From Nectonema munidae (Eukaryota; Nematomorpha; Nectonematoida; Nectonematidae): 64,000 nucleotides of DNA. How positions within the stretch are numbered: position 1 is the stretch's first letter; each line of letters begins with the position of its first letter. The translations under genes and the position numbers were made by a program. Where the stretch lies: positions 196,001 to 260,000 of the forward strand of contig JAUIRK010000855.1 in NCBI GenBank assembly GCA_030549495.1, read 5' to 3'. A model generated the notes under the pieces. It was not told the DNA's origin, made no database searches, and was given only the letters and a program-made list of their open reading frames with translations. This document shows, one piece after another, positions 14,301-22,090 of the stretch.

Positions 14301-16433
14301 TGAATTTTATAAAATGTAATTATTAATTCAATTTTTTTGAGAATGGACAAAATAAAGAACATTAATTCTTGGGAAATGAAAACTCAATTTAGGGACAGAA
14401 AGTGTAGGTAGTAATTTTTGAAATATTCATTTCCATTTTTACTGCATTCCTTCATTTTTTGATTGAATGGATAAAGTTGTTGAAATAGATTATGCGATAT
14501 CTCTTCATATAAAATTGTTTTGCTTCAATTCTGCTTAGAAATGAAAAGTTCTTTCAAAAGTTGGCGGCATCAACTCGATCTTCGATATCTTCCATTTACT
14601 CGAGCTTCAGAAATAAGAAGGGATTCAACAACCAATTTTCGAGGTAAGAGCTCTCTTCCAAATATCCTTCATTCTTGAAAATGTAGATAAAAAGAAAGAT
14701 GTAAAGAATGCGGCACTTTTAGGCAAAACAGTTTTCAGAGTGAAGAAAAGTATGGGGGCTTAGACATCAACAAACTCAATTCAACAATTCTGCCTCCGAT
14801 TCAAGAAAAGTCGAGCACTGGTGCAAATGAATCTCAATTTAAAAATAATGAGATGTTTACGCAGCTTCTCCACCAACCAGTCCTCAACGGTCAGCCCCTT
14901 CCTCTCCCGAGTATTCCCAAATTCAGTAACAAAATCTCTTACTGCCATTTTAGCAATTTATTCACGCTTTTAAACTTTTAAGAGCGATGACAAACTTCCA
15001 TTTTCTTTAAGAAACCTTGAGCAATGTTGATATTTGCATAAATCGTGTGTACTTCCTGAATATTCCAAGCCAAATTGGAGCAGCACAAATATTTTTAAAC
15101 TTGAAGTAATCTTGAAGTTGAATAGTCGCTTAGATCACAAACCCATATTTCTAAGTTCAAGGCCCTTCAATACACAGCTCTACTTTTCAAAAACCAACTC
15201 TTTAATGATATACTATATTTTCTAGTTTACACTAAAAAATCTTTTTTTGAATTCAAAAAATGGGACTGGCAAAATTGTTGACTTAATAGAAAAAGGAAAA
15301 AGTTTTTCTCATTATTTTTTTAATTATCTCTTTTATCTCTAAAAATTTATTGCAAATATAAAATGTTTTGATTCTAAAAGTCATTTCTATAGTCAGTGAT
15401 CCAGACCATTTTCACTTATTTTTTATCTTTATTCTACTCTTTGTTATCTTTAATTTTAAACAATACCCATTGCAATATATCCTTCTTCACAATCTTTTCC
15501 TTTCTTGTAACGGTATATTTGATATGAAGAAAGGCAGAGATGTATTGTCAGAGAACTTATTTCGATCGAAGTTTTTCTCTGAAAAAACTAAAATATAACT
15601 GAAAATGGTATGCATGCCTTGATGATTTATATATAATAATCTAGTTATTACTTGTTTGATACAACTTGGCCATAAAAGCAGTATATCATGGACTCTCGCT
15701 AAAAATCGGTATATTATAAAAACCAAAATTGAGAAATACAATTAACACATTTGGACTTTGAAAAGAACATTTGAAAAATCCAGGAATAAATCGTTAAAGT
15801 TAAGCATAAACGAATGAAATTTTTAGTAAATAATAATTTATCTACAGAGAAAGTTGTAGATTATTATCTATTGCTTTTCTTGTAGCAGTACAAGTGCAGT
15901 GTATAAGGAAGGACAAGGCGTTTCGAAAAAAGGTAAAATGCTACTGTGCGCATTCAAAATGCCTTTCTTCTACTTCGCGTGTTTATTCTTAATTTGATAA
16001 GTATTATTTACTTGGATACTTAAGCTCTTCCACCTTTGCATATTTGAGTTAGAATTTGATGCTGGAAATAGGGATAAATTCATTTTTAAATAGAAAAAAT
16101 TAAAAAATGAATGTTTTAGCTTGAAAAATGTCTATTTCTCATTAAAGTGTGAGGCGAGGTTGTTGTCGATAACCAGTTAAAATGATTTTCCTTTGCAAAA
16201 TTTATTTCCCAACTTTAAACGTAGGTGTCTATTTCAAATTTTCAGACAAAAGTGTGGATATGGAGAATAATGTTGTGACGGGAGAAGAAGTAGACTCCAC
16301 ATACAGTTTGACAGACGTCAAAGAAAAGCTGAATGAAATAGATGAAGATATAGAAGAGGCAAAAAATGAGAGTATCCAAGACAAAACTAAAGTCAGCCCA
16401 AAGGGAAAATTTGTTTTTCTGGATTCCGTTTAA
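523..16433 (+). CDS. Bestrophin-family anion channel gene (partial, spliced)
   Basis: Bestrophins form pentameric Ca2+-activated chloride channels in the plasma membrane. Ten exons are visible: 523-~667, 6368-6534, 8195-8349, 8421-8498, 8564-8695, 12686-12766, 13917-14071, 14539-14643, 14723-14889, and 15889-15932 with 16246-16433. Hallmarks in order are [11 protein letters not shown] (first membrane helix), [17 protein letters not shown], the WFSNLL/EEGRI block, [43 protein letters not shown] (the acidic Ca2+-clasp region) and a Ser/Lys-rich tail with [11 protein letters not shown]. The N-terminal exon that normally precedes GSIYK lies outside the window. The exon for the second helix and pore neck (the usual SFVLGFYV...RWW...PWPD stretch) was not found between 700 and 6367. 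A pogo/Tigger transposon sits in that interval. The family call rests on many conserved blocks in the expected order and is firm. Confidence 0.93.
668..1044. other. Bestrophin intron, no recognised content
   Basis: Short open frames here (for example 666-878) show no family resemblance. I looked for the missing pore-neck exon (SFVLGFYV-like or WW codons) and did not see it. Confidence 0.5.
1045..3074 (+). mobile_element. pogo/Tigger-type DNA transposon (degenerate)
   Basis: The left end reads gtagaccctcgttaactcgg. The reverse complement of the right end reads gcagaccctggttaaatcgg, giving imperfect terminal inverted repeats of the Tigger type ('GACCCTCGTTA'). A TA follows the right end at 3075, as expected for TA target duplication, while the left flank has diverged. 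The interior is a broken CENP-B/DDE transposase. The insertion lies in the bestrophin intron between the first helix exon and the exon at 6368, and has the same orientation as the host gene. A second left-end-like motif (gtagaccctctgttaagtcg) occurs at 2992-3011, just inside the right end. Confidence 0.88.
1308..2917 (+). pseudogene. Tigger/Jerky-like transposase pseudogene
   Basis: The start ATG at 1308 opens [12 protein letters not shown], followed by a helix-turn-helix piece ([18 protein letters not shown], about 1411-1464). A CENP-B DNA-binding stretch ([15 protein letters not shown]) follows at about 1660-1705. The DDE catalytic core is recognisable as [10 protein letters not shown] near 1810, [11 protein letters not shown] near 2118 and [11 protein letters not shown] near 2190. 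The tail has the family's NSFFKPI motif near 2795 and ends at about 2917. Several frameshifts and stops split it into frames (1522-1776, 1652-1909, 2280-2677), for example the stop at the end of the first 29 codons. It cannot make an intact transposase. Confidence 0.85.
3075..6367. other. Long bestrophin intron, mostly unannotatable
   Basis: AT-rich, with many poly-T/A runs, a (TTA)n microsatellite (5274-5306) and a run of 12 C at 5563-5574. A less AT-rich patch at 4430-4810 has no frame I recognise. The interval should contain the missing pore-neck exon, but no WW codon pair or IPWPD-like segment is visible. Confidence 0.5.
5274..5306. repeat. (TTA)n microsatellite
   Basis: An uninterrupted ATT/TTA trinucleotide array of about 11 units. 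The two short frames overlapping it (poly-Leu and poly-Asn) are artefacts of the repeat. Confidence 0.95.
6368..6534 (+). CDS. Bestrophin exon: KGNDERG / RKTLMRY block
   Basis: The acceptor is ttttcag at 6361-6367 and the donor is gtatac from 6535. It encodes [20 protein letters not shown] and then [20 protein letters not shown] and [15 protein letters not shown]. These match the family's 'VHGNDERGRLLRRTLMRY...LIFRSVS..VYKRF...LVEAG'. The exon ends in phase 1, agreeing with the next exon (G|GA). The upstream partner would supply the '...PWPD' end of the missing exon. Confidence 0.93.
6535..8194. other. Bestrophin intron
   Basis: No coding, RNA or transposon signal was recognised. The 3' end is a normal acceptor (ttattcag). 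Confidence 0.5.
8195..8349 (+). CDS. Bestrophin exon: WFSNLL / EEGRI block
   Basis: Acceptor tattcag, donor gtaaag at 8350. The translation [13 protein letters not shown], then [19 protein letters not shown] and [16 protein letters not shown] matches the family's 'GFMTPEERRLYD...KYWVP..WF.NLL..A..EGRI.D....LL.E'. The phase is 1 in, 0 out. Confidence 0.95.
8421..8498 (+). CDS. Bestrophin exon: [14 protein letters not shown]
   Basis: 26 codons between acceptor taattttcag and donor gtacta. [17 protein letters not shown] then INVPVVYIQ corresponds to 'LN.FR..CG.LF.YDWISVPLVYTQ', the start of the membrane segment after the cytosolic block. Phase 0 at both ends, separated from its neighbours by very short introns (71 and 65 bp). 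Confidence 0.95.
8564..8695 (+). CDS. Bestrophin exon: membrane helix ending FYMGWLKV
   Basis: 44 codons, phase 0 to 0, acceptor ctcatttcag and donor gttatc. [20 protein letters not shown] ... [17 protein letters not shown] matches 'VVTIA.Y.YFL..LIG.Q....VPVFT.LQFFFY.GWLKV'. The loop between the two hydrophobic stretches is shorter than in vertebrate bestrophins. Confidence 0.95.
8696..11638. other. Long bestrophin intron, 5' part
   Basis: About 2.9 kb of AT-rich sequence. Short frames at 9461-9767, 10116-10301 and 10666-11183 have no family resemblance. No exon is needed here: the phases of the flanking exons (8564-8695 and 12686-12766) are consistent and the protein alignment is continuous. 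Confidence 0.6.
11639..12088. mobile_element. Non-autonomous hAT element (MITE), copy 1
   Basis: Its perfect 15-bp terminal inverted repeats are CAGTGGTTCCCAACC on the left and GGTTGGGAACCACTG on the right. They are flanked by an 8-bp target duplication, gtctattc (11631-11638) and gtctatta (12089-12096), with 7 of 8 matching. The length is 450 bp with no coding capacity. A near-identical but right-truncated copy lies at 33549-33972. Confidence 0.93.
12089..12685. other. Bestrophin intron, 3' part
   Basis: Nothing recognised beyond the hAT target duplication at its left edge. It ends at the acceptor before 12686. Confidence 0.5.
12686..12766 (+). CDS. Bestrophin exon: acidic Ca2+-clasp motif
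   Basis: 27 codons: [18 protein letters not shown] then NSMIDRNLE. This matches the most conserved stretch of the family (VAEQLINPFGEDDDDFETN.LIDRN), whose acidic cluster binds the activating Ca2+. The acidic run DDDD is intact. The acceptor is a weak tatttaaaag, while the donor gtatgt is good. Phase 0 at both ends. Confidence 0.95.
12767..13132. other. Bestrophin intron between the clasp exon and the MITE
   Basis: Contains no recognised element up to the TTAA (13129-13132) that flanks the next MITE. Confidence 0.5.
13133..13244 (-). mobile_element. piggyBac-type MITE, copy 1
   Basis: Flanked by TTAA at 13129-13132 and 13245-13248, the piggyBac target. One end reads cgttaacggg next to TTAA; the other end has decayed. 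In reverse complement it matches the intact copy at 61010-61124 over most of its length (shared ccagaataatcaga and gtttgtattaaa and tcgaca segments). Confidence 0.8.
13249..13916. other. Bestrophin intron
   Basis: AT-rich, with a short (TTTG)n run near 13680. No gene or element recognised. Ends in acceptor cattttag. Confidence 0.5.
13917..14071 (+). CDS. Bestrophin exon: start of C-terminal cytosolic region
   Basis: [19 protein letters not shown] ... [13 protein letters not shown] corresponds to the family's 'VSLLAVDEM...' and to the autoinhibitory 'F/KRxSF(M/I)GS' segment (RRASFMGS in human BEST1). The donor gtaaga at 14072 is strong, and the exon ends in phase 2. Confidence 0.92.
14072..14538. 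other. Bestrophin intron
   Basis: AT-rich, with no element recognised. It lies between donor gtaaga and acceptor ctgcttag. Confidence 0.6.
14539..14643 (+). CDS. Bestrophin exon: Ser/Lys-rich C-terminal tail
   Basis: Acceptor ctgcttag, donor gtaaga. In the frame set by the previous exon it reads [20 protein letters not shown] then [14 protein letters not shown]. It is Ser- and Arg-rich with no known domain, as expected for the divergent C-terminal tail of bestrophins. The phase (1-nt carry in, 2 out) fits both neighbours. Confidence 0.82.
14723..14889 (+). CDS. Bestrophin exon: C-terminal tail continued
   Basis: Acceptor cttttag, donor gtcagc at 14890. [20 protein letters not shown] ... [22 protein letters not shown] is a polar, low-homology tail. 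With this donor it ends in phase 1, but the next visible exon needs phase 2. Either the donor is different or a small exon between 14890 and 15885 has been missed. Confidence 0.75.
14890..15888. other. Bestrophin intron (may hide a small exon)
   Basis: The phase conflict between its flanking exons suggests an unseen short exon. No candidate with good splice sites stood out. Frames at 15034-15225 and 15368-15598 are AT-rich and unconvincing. Confidence 0.4.
15889..15932 (+). CDS. Bestrophin small tail exon
   Basis: Acceptor tgtagcag, donor gtaaaa. Read backward from the last exon, the frame is [14 protein letters not shown] and the exon ends in phase 1, giving KK|D with the terminal exon. The acceptor could equally be 3 nt upstream (exon at 15886). 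Confidence 0.6.
15933..16245. other. Last bestrophin intron
   Basis: AT-rich, no element recognised. It ends at acceptor aaattttcag. Confidence 0.6.
16246..16433 (+). CDS. Bestrophin terminal exon
   Basis: Acceptor attttcag, then [19 protein letters not shown] and a Glu/Asp/Lys-rich stretch ([20 protein letters not shown]) that could form a short coiled coil, ending GKFVFLDSV and TAA at 16431-16433. It is the last exon because a stop closes the frame and a poly(A) signal follows. Confidence 0.78.
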
Positions 16434-16600
16434 TGCCATCATTTTCACTCACATTCAAAATAGAGTCAAGTTATCTTTACAAATTCACACTGTTTTATCA
16501 ATTTTATAATTAAATTTTCGATTTAATAATTTAATTTTATGATTTACAATGTGTAACAAAAGTTAAAATTTTTAGGTAGATTTTCACATCCAAATTTAGA

Positions 16601-16606
16601 AATAAA
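16601..16606 (+). terminator. Poly(A) signal of the bestrophin gene
   Basis: AATAAA lies 168 bp after the stop codon. It is the first canonical signal downstream on the plus strand. Confidence 0.6.
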
Positions 16607-18119
16607 GCATCGGTATGTCAAAATACAAAGGGAAAAGTTGAAAATTTAAAAAACTTTAAAAATAGGAAAAATGATGATAAATATGAAAAAGAAATAAATT
16701 TCTTGGTTTTGCTCTGGCAAAGTAATAATTTTGTAAAAAATGATAAGTACTTTGGATTTCTCAAATGATCTATAGCAGTATTTTTTCTTGTTTTAAAATA
16801 TGCCTTTAAGGTGGACAGTTTAATAAAAATGGGATAGGCTTTAAAGCAAGGATATTGTAGTGCACTTTGGTCTGTCTTCTTGTTTCCTATTCCTGGATTA
16901 TTTAGTTTTGGGCGATTTAGAGTGTTATTAAAACTTTTAAAAAACAGCTAAATTAACATACGAAGTTTGTCAGCTAACAAAAATTTGGTGCAATTGACAG
17001 ATTCAAGCTAATTGGTCATTTTCTGACGGGCGTTTCGCACTAATTTGTAGATATATTCTTTTCAAAAAGAACACTCTCAAGTTAGCGATCACTTCATTAC
17101 GTATAAGTATACTTACCCCTTCCTGACTTTTAGGAAATTTTCCAGCCTATAAGTTGACTGGCCCATTTTTGGATAAAATGGAAAAAGGCGATAATTCAAG
17201 ATCTCTACATCAGTCAAGGATCAGAGTTGCCTACCCCAAACACCACCTTTTAAAATGAAATTTAGGAATATTGGGGTATATGAGAAAAATTAAAGAGATG
17301 GAATTTAATGAAGATTCTTTTGATTTTTTTTTACAGACTTCCAACTTCATCTTTCTCTTATAACTTATTTTTATCGAAAAAAGTAAATTTATACAAAATA
17401 TATTGAACTTAAAATTTTATGAAATTTATTTCTTTTAAAAATCATTTTACTCTTAATTAGTTAGATAGATAATAATAATAATAATAATAATAATAATTTG
17501 CCGTTTGTATAAAATTTATTTGCAAGCGTATTCGCGTTGGAATCGCAAATCGGAGCGTGTTACAGTTTTCTAAGGCGAAAAAAGGATTGATGAAAATTTT
17601 CTTAAATTTTACTTTTAAATTTCCCTAATGTCATGTTCTCAATCGTTAGAAACACGAAACATCTTAAAACAGGTTTAGACGAATCCTTAGGCGCTTATCT
17701 GTCTAATGCAAGCATTTGTTTTTGAGAGCGCGATAATAATCATCCTTGAATGTTGGTAAATAGTAAAAGATATCGTAGATAGCAGTTTCTTAAAGTGGAA
17801 GTCGAAAATAACTCTGCGATAGCAACTCGTCGAGAATATATCGCTTATGTGGCATAGCAAAGGCAACAAGGGTTGCTAGATACAATTGCTTATAATACAA
17901 TTTTGGAGAAAAGAAATTCGCTCGTTTTATTCTCTCAAAAAAGGAATTCAGGAAAGTCGCGCTACGTGATATCCTTTTTTAGTATAAAATCCTTATTTAA
18001 TTTCATGTATTTTTTATATTACCTTTCCCTTGAATAATGTTCATGAAGTTTTGAAAAAATTTAATTTTTTTAATGCAAACACTTCTTTCAGAATTAAATA
18101 TAAAAAATTTGAAGAGCAA
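16607..18119. other. Intergenic region between convergent genes
   Basis: AT-rich spacer between the bestrophin 3' end and the 3' end of the minus-strand gene. Apart from an (AAT)n microsatellite at 17470-17498 nothing was recognised. Confidence 0.6.
17470..17498. repeat. (AAT)n microsatellite
   Basis: About ten AAT units in a row, uninterrupted. Confidence 0.95.
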
Positions 18120-18125
18120 TTTATT
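18120..18125 (-). terminator. Poly(A) signal of the small membrane-protein gene
   Basis: TTTATT on the plus strand is AATAAA on the minus strand, about 35 bp beyond the stop at 18159. Confidence 0.55.
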
Positions 18126-18158
18126 TCGAATTTTAAGGAAATACGCGGAGATATTTGC

Positions 18159-18380
18159 CTATTTTTCAAGGGCATCTTGAGAGGAGTCTGATGGTGAAGT
18201 GCTGTTTAACTGGCTTCTCATCGGAGACCAAAAAAATGCGAAATAAAGTGTCAAGCTGGCGCCAGTGAAGCAGACCAAAAGGATGTAACAGATCACATAA
18301 AAGACTTTCAACGAGAATTCGCCTTTACACCCCAAAGTCTTTTTCTTTTTGGGACTAGCTGATAAATTTCCTGACATGAT
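18159..18380 (-). CDS. Small single-pass membrane protein, terminal exon
   Basis: A 72-codon frame with better coding character than its surroundings. It starts MSGNLSASPKKKKTLGCKGE, has a lysine-rich cytosolic N-terminus and one hydrophobic segment (VFYVICYILLVCFTGASLTL). It then ends in a polar tail rich in Ser and Gln, with one NST glycosylation sequon. The N-terminal lysines and the single helix suggest type II topology. A splice acceptor (aaatttag) lies 3 nt before the ATG, so an upstream 5'UTR or coding exon is likely, and the ATG need not be the true start. A poly(A) signal follows about 35 bp past the stop. I do not recognise the family. It could also be the last exon of a longer gene. 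Confidence 0.6.
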   Translation of the reverse strand: MMSGNLSASPKKKKTLGCKGEFSLKVFYVICYILLVCFTGASLTLYFAFFWSPMRSQLNSTSPSDSSQDALEK

Positions 18381-18497
18381 CTAAATTTAGGAAGTTACCA
18401 AACACACTATTAAAATAATATCCTTTATGCTTTATTTTAATTAAAATGATATAATAACTATTATGCCAATTAAATTACGTTGCATAAGAGTCTAATT

Positions 18498-20045
18498 CAG
18501 GGATTCCGAACCTTTTTATTTCTGCGTAACACTTAAAGATTCAATTTGTAGTTGCGTACCTCCTAACTGTCAAAATTTATTTCTAACCTTGAAATTCTAT
18601 ATTTTTAAGTTTAGGAACACGGTAATAGAGACAGACACAAATCTACGAGATATAAATTTAAAAAATTTATATTTTATCTGAATTTATATTTCAGCATAAA
18701 TAAGCAAAAAAATTGTTATTACAATTAGAATCAGTTTGACTGCTGTGCTTCTTTTTTTCTAGTAATTTAGACATGCGCGGAGTTATTTTACTAACAGAAC
18801 ATCAGAAATTATGTTCGGGGTTTACAAGACGCTTTCTTGTTTTCAATTCAATTGCAAAAAGAGTAGAAAACCCTTGTTCACATTCCTAAGTTGTTGGGAA
18901 TATGAGAAGCTGAGGAATTGCATTTTTGTGTTGGATATGAAGAACTTACATCCAAACAAATATTGGCTAATTTTTCATTTTCAAACTTTTCCTTTGCACT
19001 GTCATCGCATTGTAAATCAAGGAGCTCTTCTTGCTCGCCTGTTCCAACTGCGACATCACCAGGATCAAAGTAAATGGAGTTCGAGTGTAAGGGCAGAAAC
19101 ATTCATTACGATTAATAGAAAAATAATGCTTTATTTCGTCCTCTAACAAAAAGCTTTGCGAACATTGCAAACTATTTGTTTTTAATTTTTCTATCCACAG
19201 ATCCAGCTTCCGTGTTAAAGCAGTGAGTTTAATTCAAACCAAAAACATTACTTTCAGATCCCTGAAGAGAAGAATTAAAGTTATTTAGAACTTCAAAAAT
19301 GTCTGACAAGTAGGCGAGGCAGAGAAGAAAATTGTGATCTTCAAGAATCTTTTGAAACTCGTAAACTTAAGCAGTTCATTCCTAGGCACAAACAGAAGAG
19401 ACGCATAATCGTGTTCCGCCGCAACAACCACCTCACTTCTGTGTGAAACAGCAATGAAGTCTAATCTGATCCAATATCTTCGCAGATGGTCTTGAAAAAA
19501 CGGGTATTTAAAGCAGATGACTTGATGTAGTTAACTATTTTAACAACCATGTTTAAACTTGTCTTTATTTCGAGAGGGAGTATTTTAGCCGTAAGTGCAA
19601 AGGGATGTAAAAACAATGTACAGAGGTGACCGAGGGAGGCACTGCTTCAAATCCAGATTTTATACCAAGCATAGCAGGAGAACCGTATGTTGTGCAGCCT
19701 GCTAACTTGGCCCATTGTAAACCATTTTCTTTGAAAAACTTATCAACAAGCTCGAAAATGTCTTCTCCTTTTGTTGTAGTTTGCATTTCATTACTAAAAA
19801 GCAACTCGCTTTGAATGCCATTTTCAGTAGCATAACGTACATATACCAGAAGTTGTGCACAATTTGAAACGTCTGTTCATTCGTCGTCAAGTTGAATAGC
19901 AAATCCATATTTAGAGTTTTGTAACATTGTTATGACTTGTTCATTAATATCAATGAAAATTTCTGTAATACGTCTTTTTATCGTCATTTTTCTGGACAAA
20001 CTGCATTAATTTTTGCTAATTTTTTGTACTATCACTTAACTTCAG
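18498..20045 (-). mobile_element. hAT transposon remnant, ZBED5-like transposase
   Basis: The end at 18498 reads cagggattccgaacctttt, a decayed hAT terminus (canonical CAGGGGTTCCCAACC), preceded by gtctaatt, a typical hAT target octamer. The minus-strand interior carries broken pieces of a ZBED5/FAM200-type transposase. These include IQLDDEQTFQI, TTTKGEDIFELVDKFFKENG, LQWAKLAGCTT and then FLLCLAYLSDIFEVLN, and the C-terminal VDPGDVAVGTGEQEELLDLQ. Stops and frameshifts separate the pieces (frames at 19702-19908, 19565-19804 and 18878-19170). I could not find the partner inverted repeat near 20 kb, so the upstream end is approximate. Confidence 0.8.
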
Positions 20046-20309
20046 TACTATCAGTACTTACAAAATTAGACAACCTTTAAAACTTCCTGTTTTTAGAACA
20101 TACATGATAAAGCACAAACATTTTAAATATTAAAAGGAGTATTATGAATAATTACACTCGTTGTAATATTTTTAATTGTTTTAGTTGCAAAAGTCAATAA
20201 ATATATATAAAGCTTTTTTATTTTTATCTAAAAAAAATTTCTTATTTAGATTAAATAATAATTTTAAGCTCAGTGACACTAATAGCGGCTTTTGTTAGCC
20301 TTTAGTGTA

Positions 20310-21265
20310 ATGCTCTGTTTATACAAAATATTCAACATTATTTAGAACAATCTAATGATGTGCTAGCGCTATTTTTGGATCTGTCAAAGTCTTTTGACAA
20401 AATTTCCCATGATAAAATTCTTATAAAGCTAGAACATTTTGGTTTTTCTGATTCAGCATTCGTTTTTTTCATTTAGAAAGCAACTTGTTTATGTGAACAA
20501 TACGAAATCTGTATTAATCTCCTCTGGGGTACCACAGGGGTCTATTTTAGGCCCACTGTTGTTTTGTCTTTACATCAATGATATCCCTAATTCAAATCAT
20601 TTGAAGTTAATTCTTCAAAGTGTAAGGCTATGTTATTTTTATACAAAAGAAAGGTTCATCACAACTTGAAATTGAATAAAATTCGTATTGAGTTTGTGAA
20701 CAAAACAAATTTTTTAGGTTTGATTAATGAAAAGTTGTCAGGGTACGATCATGTGAATCTTTTATCAATAAAATTGAATAGTATACATGGAATATTACGA
20801 AGATTTAAGAATGGATTTACTGTTGACATAAAGTTATTGTTATATAAGTCCTTAGTTTTACCACATCTGTATCACAGTGTAATAAATCGGGGACATACAA
20901 ATATTTGCAAACTTGAAAAACTACAAAAAAGTATCTTGGACTGGCTTTATATTAAAATACAATAGTACATCCTATTTTATTCATTATAATTTATTGAAAT
21001 TGAAAGATATATATTCTATTATCAAATGTCAAAGTTTGTTTATAAATTTAGTAATGAAACTAAATCCTATTCCATATCATATACATCGAAAGTCAAAAAC
21101 TTTTTTGAAATATAGAGCTATAATATTTTGAAATGATTTTCTTCATGAATTGGACCTTGTTTATAATACTTCCATGTATAATTTCAAATCTAGGATTAAG
21201 GAATATCTCATTCATCAATATGATGCAACTTGCAAAAAAGCATATTCCTATGCTTGTCAAAGTTA
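20310..21265 (+). mobile_element. Non-LTR retrotransposon (LINE) fragment with RT, plus strand
   Basis: It shows reverse-transcriptase blocks FLDLSKSFDKISHDK, HFGFSD, then SGVPQGSILGPLLFCLYIND. The catalytic FADD block that should follow is absent. The text jumps to the post-RT region (AMLFLYKRKVHHNLKL, TNFLGLINEKL, RRFKNGFTVDIKLLLYKSLV) and a C-terminal tail (KRIKEYL-type ending near 21220). An internal deletion plus frame changes have disabled it. It belongs to the same broad group as the LINE at 50115-52805, whose sequence is related but not identical. Confidence 0.85.
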
Positions 21266-21411
21266 GTCTTTTGTCATAAATTTTTTTTGGTGTTTTTATA
21301 TCTATTTCTTAAATAATACTTATTTGAATTCTTTTCTTTTGTTGATAACTATTTTAACAAAATCTATAAATAATTTATTGTTTTCTTTGATAATATTATT
21401 GTAAAGGTAAA

Positions 21412-21532
21412 GGTACCGTGAGGTGTTTTCATCGAGAAGCCACAATTGCGGCGCTTGTATCGAACTATGAGAAAGTAGGCTTGATGCGGGATCGAACCCA
21501 AGACCTTAATTGTGCTTTATATATCAATGAAA
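21412..21532 (-). mobile_element. tRNA-like SINE fragment, copy A
   Basis: On the minus strand it carries a pol III B-box-like ggttcgatccc and then a conserved body (gcatcaagcct, gttcgatacaagcg, aaaacacctcacggtacc). The same body recurs at 38956-39112 in the same orientation with about 10-15 % divergence by eye. The A-box half is missing here. Confidence 0.65.
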
Positions 21533-21622
21533 TTAATATGCAGGTAATGTTTGGTTTCATTTTTACAGTTCTACATATTTTAATCTTATAATTAATATGC
21601 AGGTAATGTTTTGTTTCATTTT
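21533..21622. repeat. Two-copy tandem repeat, unit about 54 bp
   Basis: The motif attaatatgcaggtaatgtt plus ggtttcatttttaca occurs twice, starting near 21534 and 21588, directly beside the SINE fragment. Origin unknown. Confidence 0.75.
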
Positions 21623-21774
21623 TACATATATTTTATATAAATAATTTTTGTAACATGTGTGTTTTCTCTTTTTTATATATTTTTGTCATGTTAATGTATT
21701 TTATTGGTTATTGATTATTATTGTAAAATTTTTAAATTTTTATAGGATTTTCATCTCAGCGTCAAGGCCTTTTG

Positions 21775-22090
21775 AACATCCTCGCGTTTTAAGAAGGCGA
21801 GAATGCGATGTTTAGCAGAGCTCAAAGTCTTTCCAAAATTCATCCAATTTGTTCTTAAAATGATATAATACGTTTGGAGCATTAACAATATCATCGGGAA
21901 GTGAATTCCAGTCATTAATCATTCTTTCAGAGAAAAACCTTCTTAAATAGGACTTTTTACAAAACGATTTCTCAAATTTTTGAGAGTGGAATCTTTGCTT
22001 TCTTTTTGAAAAATCAGGTAAAATTCTAGAGTTGATGAGCATCTTTCCATGAAGGATATTATAAACGGTGATCATGACTCTCCTTTTGAA
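21775..22090 (-). mobile_element. LINE 3'-end fragment, minus strand
   Basis: The 87-codon frame at 21812-22075 matches the usual C-terminus of a LINE ORF2: VYNILHGKMLINSRIL, RRFFSERMINDWNSLPDDIV, NAPNVLYHFKNKLDEFW. Only the 3' end is present. The opposite orientation shows that it is independent of the plus-strand LINE at 20310-21265. Confidence 0.85.
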
